Assembly: GCA_934500855.1 (NCBI GenBank)
Contig: CAKSUH010000094.1
Span: 1-6,563, forward strand
Reading direction: 5' to 3'
From: an uncultured Eubacteriales bacterium
GTDB taxonomy: Bacteria; Bacillota; Clostridia; Oscillospirales; CAG-272
Length of the DNA stretch: 6,563 nt
Shown: positions 5,003-6,563 of the stretch, one piece after another
Layout: each line of letters begins with the position of its first letter
How positions within the stretch are numbered: the first letter of the stretch is position 1
Notes under the pieces: model-generated
Database searches by the model: none
What the model saw: only the letters and a program-made list of their open reading frames with translations
What the model was told of the DNA's origin: nothing
Translations under genes and position numbers: made by a program

Positions 5003-5016
5003 TAGATTTCACATGA
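4988..5016. promoter_or_regulatory. operator-like dyad around the flotillin -35 box
   Basis: TCATGTGA (4988-4995) and TCACATGA (5009-5016) form a perfect 8-base inverted repeat separated by 13 bases. The centres are 21 bases apart, two helical turns, as expected for a dimeric regulator on one face of DNA. The -35 box TTGACA (5002-4997) lies inside the spacer, so a bound protein would block RNA polymerase. Each half-site is itself close to a TCA-nn-TGA palindrome. A related TCATG lies at 4980-4984, inside the promoter spacer. The regulator is not encoded in the window. Confidence -1.
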
Positions 5017-5108
5017 ATATTTGAAAATCAGCACCTTGTACAATCGGAACCGACAGTTTTTGTGTAATCATTCCATGTCAGTCGAGCCAACTGCGCCGGC
5101 TGTCCCTC

Positions 5109-6491
5109 TTACGCATCCTCCACGATCGAGGTTGCCCATGTGCCGCGGCGGACAAGGAGCAGTCCGATGGTACACTTGGAAAGGTCGATGAGCTGACAGC
5201 AGAGGTAGATGGTCGTAATGGGCAGAGAGGTAAAATGCACCAGACAAAACGCAAGCGTCACGCTGACCGTCCACGCATAGAGCGAATCGAACAGGAAGGT
5301 AATCATGGTCTTTCCGCCCGAGCGGAGCGTAAAATAGGAGGCGTTCGTAAACGCGCAGATCGGCGCCGCCAGCGCCGCAACCCGCATGAAGGACCGCGCA
5401 AGTTCTTTAACCTCGGGCGTCGTGTTGTAGATGTCCGGGAAGAAGAACGAGCAGGCGAAAATGACCGCCGTCGTTGCGATTCCCGTCAGAAGGGAAAGCG
5501 TCATCAGCCTCGGCGCGTCCTCTCTCGCCTTCTCCTGTCCCGACGCGCCGAGCGTTTGTCCCAGCACGATTGCAATTGCGGTCCCGAGCGACATATACAG
5601 CACCGACGCGGTGTCGAAAAACGCGTTGGAAATGCTCAGCGCGGGGACCACATCCGTGCCCGATGCCGAGTAACACTGCATCAGCATCGCCTGCGCCATC
5701 GCCCAAAGTGTTTCGTTGATCAACAGGGGGGTTCCCGTAACAAAAATTCTGCGCGTCAGTCCGCCCGACACCCGCAGGGAACGGTACAGCCCCTTTGCAA
5801 ACGGGCATTTCTGCGTATGGGAGTGCGTCCAGATAACAACGAGCGCCAGTTCGGTAAACCGCGCGATAACGGTTGCAAGCGCCGCGCCGCGCACGCCCAT
5901 CACGGGCGCGCCGAGTTTACCGAAGATCAGCACATAGTTCAGGGTCCCGTTGACCGCAACGCCCACGATTCCCGCCGACATCGGCGGCATCGCGTGTCCA
6001 ACCTCGCGCAGGGTCCCCGAATAGACCTGCGTCAGCGCCGTGGGAAGCATTCCGACCATCACAACGGCAAGATACTGCTTTGCATAGTGCATCACGAGCG
6101 CGGGATCGTTCCCCTCGCCCTCCGCCCGCAGGTAGAGCCGCATCAGGTCCTCGCCGCAGGTCAGGAACAGCACGATCGCCCCTCCGCAGAGGATCAGCGC
6201 GCTGTACAGTTTATAACGGAAGGTCTGGCGGATTCCGCCGTCGTCTCCCTTGCCGTAAAACTGCGCCGTAAACAGTCCCGCTCCCGAAACCGCCCCAAAA
6301 ATGCACAAAAAATAGACGAACATCAGCTGGTTGACGATCGTCACGCCCGACATCTGCTCGGTTCCGACCTGCCCCACCATAACATTGTCCAGCAGGCTGA
6401 TGAAGTTACTGATCGCATTCTGAATCGCGATCGGAATCGTCACCGCCAGCACCGTTCTGTAAAATGCTTTGTTTCCGAAAAATTTGCTCAT
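5109..6491 (-). CDS. MATE family efflux transporter
   Basis: The 460-aa product is the usual length for the MATE (multi-antimicrobial extrusion) family, whose members are cation- or proton-coupled exporters of drugs and metabolites in the cytoplasmic membrane. The sequence is hydrophobic throughout, with about 12 predicted membrane segments in two homologous halves. Family signatures include FISLLDNVMVGQVGTEQMSGV (about residues 30-50), LPTALTQVYSGTLREVGH (149-166), NYVLIFGKLGAPVMGV and RGAALATVIAR (185-211), and in the second half APICAFTNASYFTLRSGGK (376-394), typical of clostridial members. ATG 6491 is preceded by AGAGG (6501-6497) at a 5-base spacing, and the protein begins MSKFFGNKAFYRTV as expected for an intact N-terminus. 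The stop at 5109-5111 is followed by 252 bases before the flotillin start, and the flotillin has its own promoter, so this is probably a separate unit. The substrate cannot be inferred. No promoter is visible in the 72 bases upstream that remain in the window. Confidence -1.
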   Translation of the reverse strand: MSKFFGNKAFYRTVLAVTIPIAIQNAISNFISLLDNVMVGQVGTEQMSGVTIVNQLMFVYFLCIFGAVSGAGLFTAQFYGKGDDGGIRQTFRYKLYSALILCGGAIVLFLTCGEDLMRLYLRAEGEGNDPALVMHYAKQYLAVVMVGMLPTALTQVYSGTLREVGHAMPPMSAGIVGVAVNGTLNYVLIFGKLGAPVMGVRGAALATVIARFTELALVVIWTHSHTQKCPFAKGLYRSLRVSGGLTRRIFVTGTPLLINETLWAMAQAMLMQCYSASGTDVVPALSISNAFFDTASVLYMSLGTAIAIVLGQTLGASGQEKAREDAPRLMTLSLLTGIATTAVIFACSFFFPDIYNTTPEVKELARSFMRVAALAAPICAFTNASYFTLRSGGKTMITFLFDSLYAWTVSVTLAFCLVHFTSLPITTIYLCCQLIDLSKCTIGLLLVRRGTWATSIVEDA

Positions 6492-6511
6492 GGATACCTC
6501 TTTGAATGTTC

Positions 6512-6537
6512 AGACCTTGGGACTCTGTCCCAAACCC
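6512..6537 (-). repeat. GGGTT-stem-AGGTCT stem-loop repeat, version B, copy 1
   Basis: Read on the minus strand the element is GGGTT, then TTGGGAC/GTCCCAA pairing over 7 bases with an AGA loop, then GGTCT. The stem occupies 6517-6523 and 6527-6533. It lies 20 bases upstream of the MATE start codon, just ahead of its ribosome binding site. Confidence -1.
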
Positions 6538-6539
6538 TA

Positions 6540-6563
6540 AGACCTTGGGACTCTGTCCCAAAC
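6540..6563 (-). repeat. GGGTT-stem-AGGTCT stem-loop repeat, version B, copy 2 (cut by window edge)
   Basis: Bases 6541-6563 are identical over 23 positions to 6513-6535, with a 5-base CCTAA between the copies, so the period is 28. The stem is 6545-6551 with 6555-6561. The array may continue past the edge of the window. Each unit is itself a palindrome. Confidence -1.

Noticed and set aside
6512..6563. CRISPR-like direct repeats at the right edge
   Set aside because: The two 23-base copies are separated by only 5 bases, far too short for spacers, and each copy is a full palindrome, so they are a stem-loop repeat array.

Overview
The window looks like a chromosomal segment of a fairly GC-rich Firmicute, most likely a gut Clostridia (Oscillospirales/Christensenellales type). 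The reasons are the gene families (a DUF1385/YqhQ-like protein, IspE, a BspA-type leucine-rich repeat protein, a flotillin and a clostridial-style MATE transporter), the strong purine-rich ribosome binding sites, sigma-A-type promoters, and many short stem-loop repeats between genes. All five supported genes lie on the minus strand. I see no supportable plus-strand gene, tRNA, rRNA, CRISPR array or transposase.

Layout from right to left, which is the direction of transcription. 6563-6492: two identical copies of a short stem-loop repeat upstream of the transporter. 6491-5109: a complete 460-aa MATE-family multidrug/metabolite exporter. 5108-4857: a regulatory gap with a near-consensus promoter, whose -35 box sits inside an operator-like dyad. 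4856-3480: a 458-aa flotillin-like SPFH protein with one N-terminal membrane anchor and a long Ala/Glu-rich coiled coil. 3479-2895: a 585-base non-coding region packed with perfect inverted repeats, including a cluster of four or five consecutive stem-loops (3174-3364) that could be a structured RNA or a dispersed mobile repeat. 2894-1449: a 481-aa leucine-rich repeat protein with 17 LRR_5 units and no visible signal peptide. 1448-1241: a terminator-like stem, then a near-ideal promoter for the next unit. 1240-338: ispE (300 aa, MEP isoprenoid pathway). 316-1: the 5' part of a DUF1385 gene with a TTG start, 21 bases behind ispE and very probably in the same transcript; it runs off the left edge.

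The genes form three or four transcription units rather than one pathway. ispE plus yqhQ is a housekeeping operon. The flotillin has its own promoter and probably its own regulator. The LRR protein and the MATE exporter appear to be single genes. The least explained and most interesting parts are the 2895-3479 intergenic region, the dyad over the flotillin promoter, and a small stem-loop repeat family whose two divergent versions in this window differ by base-pair-preserving substitutions.
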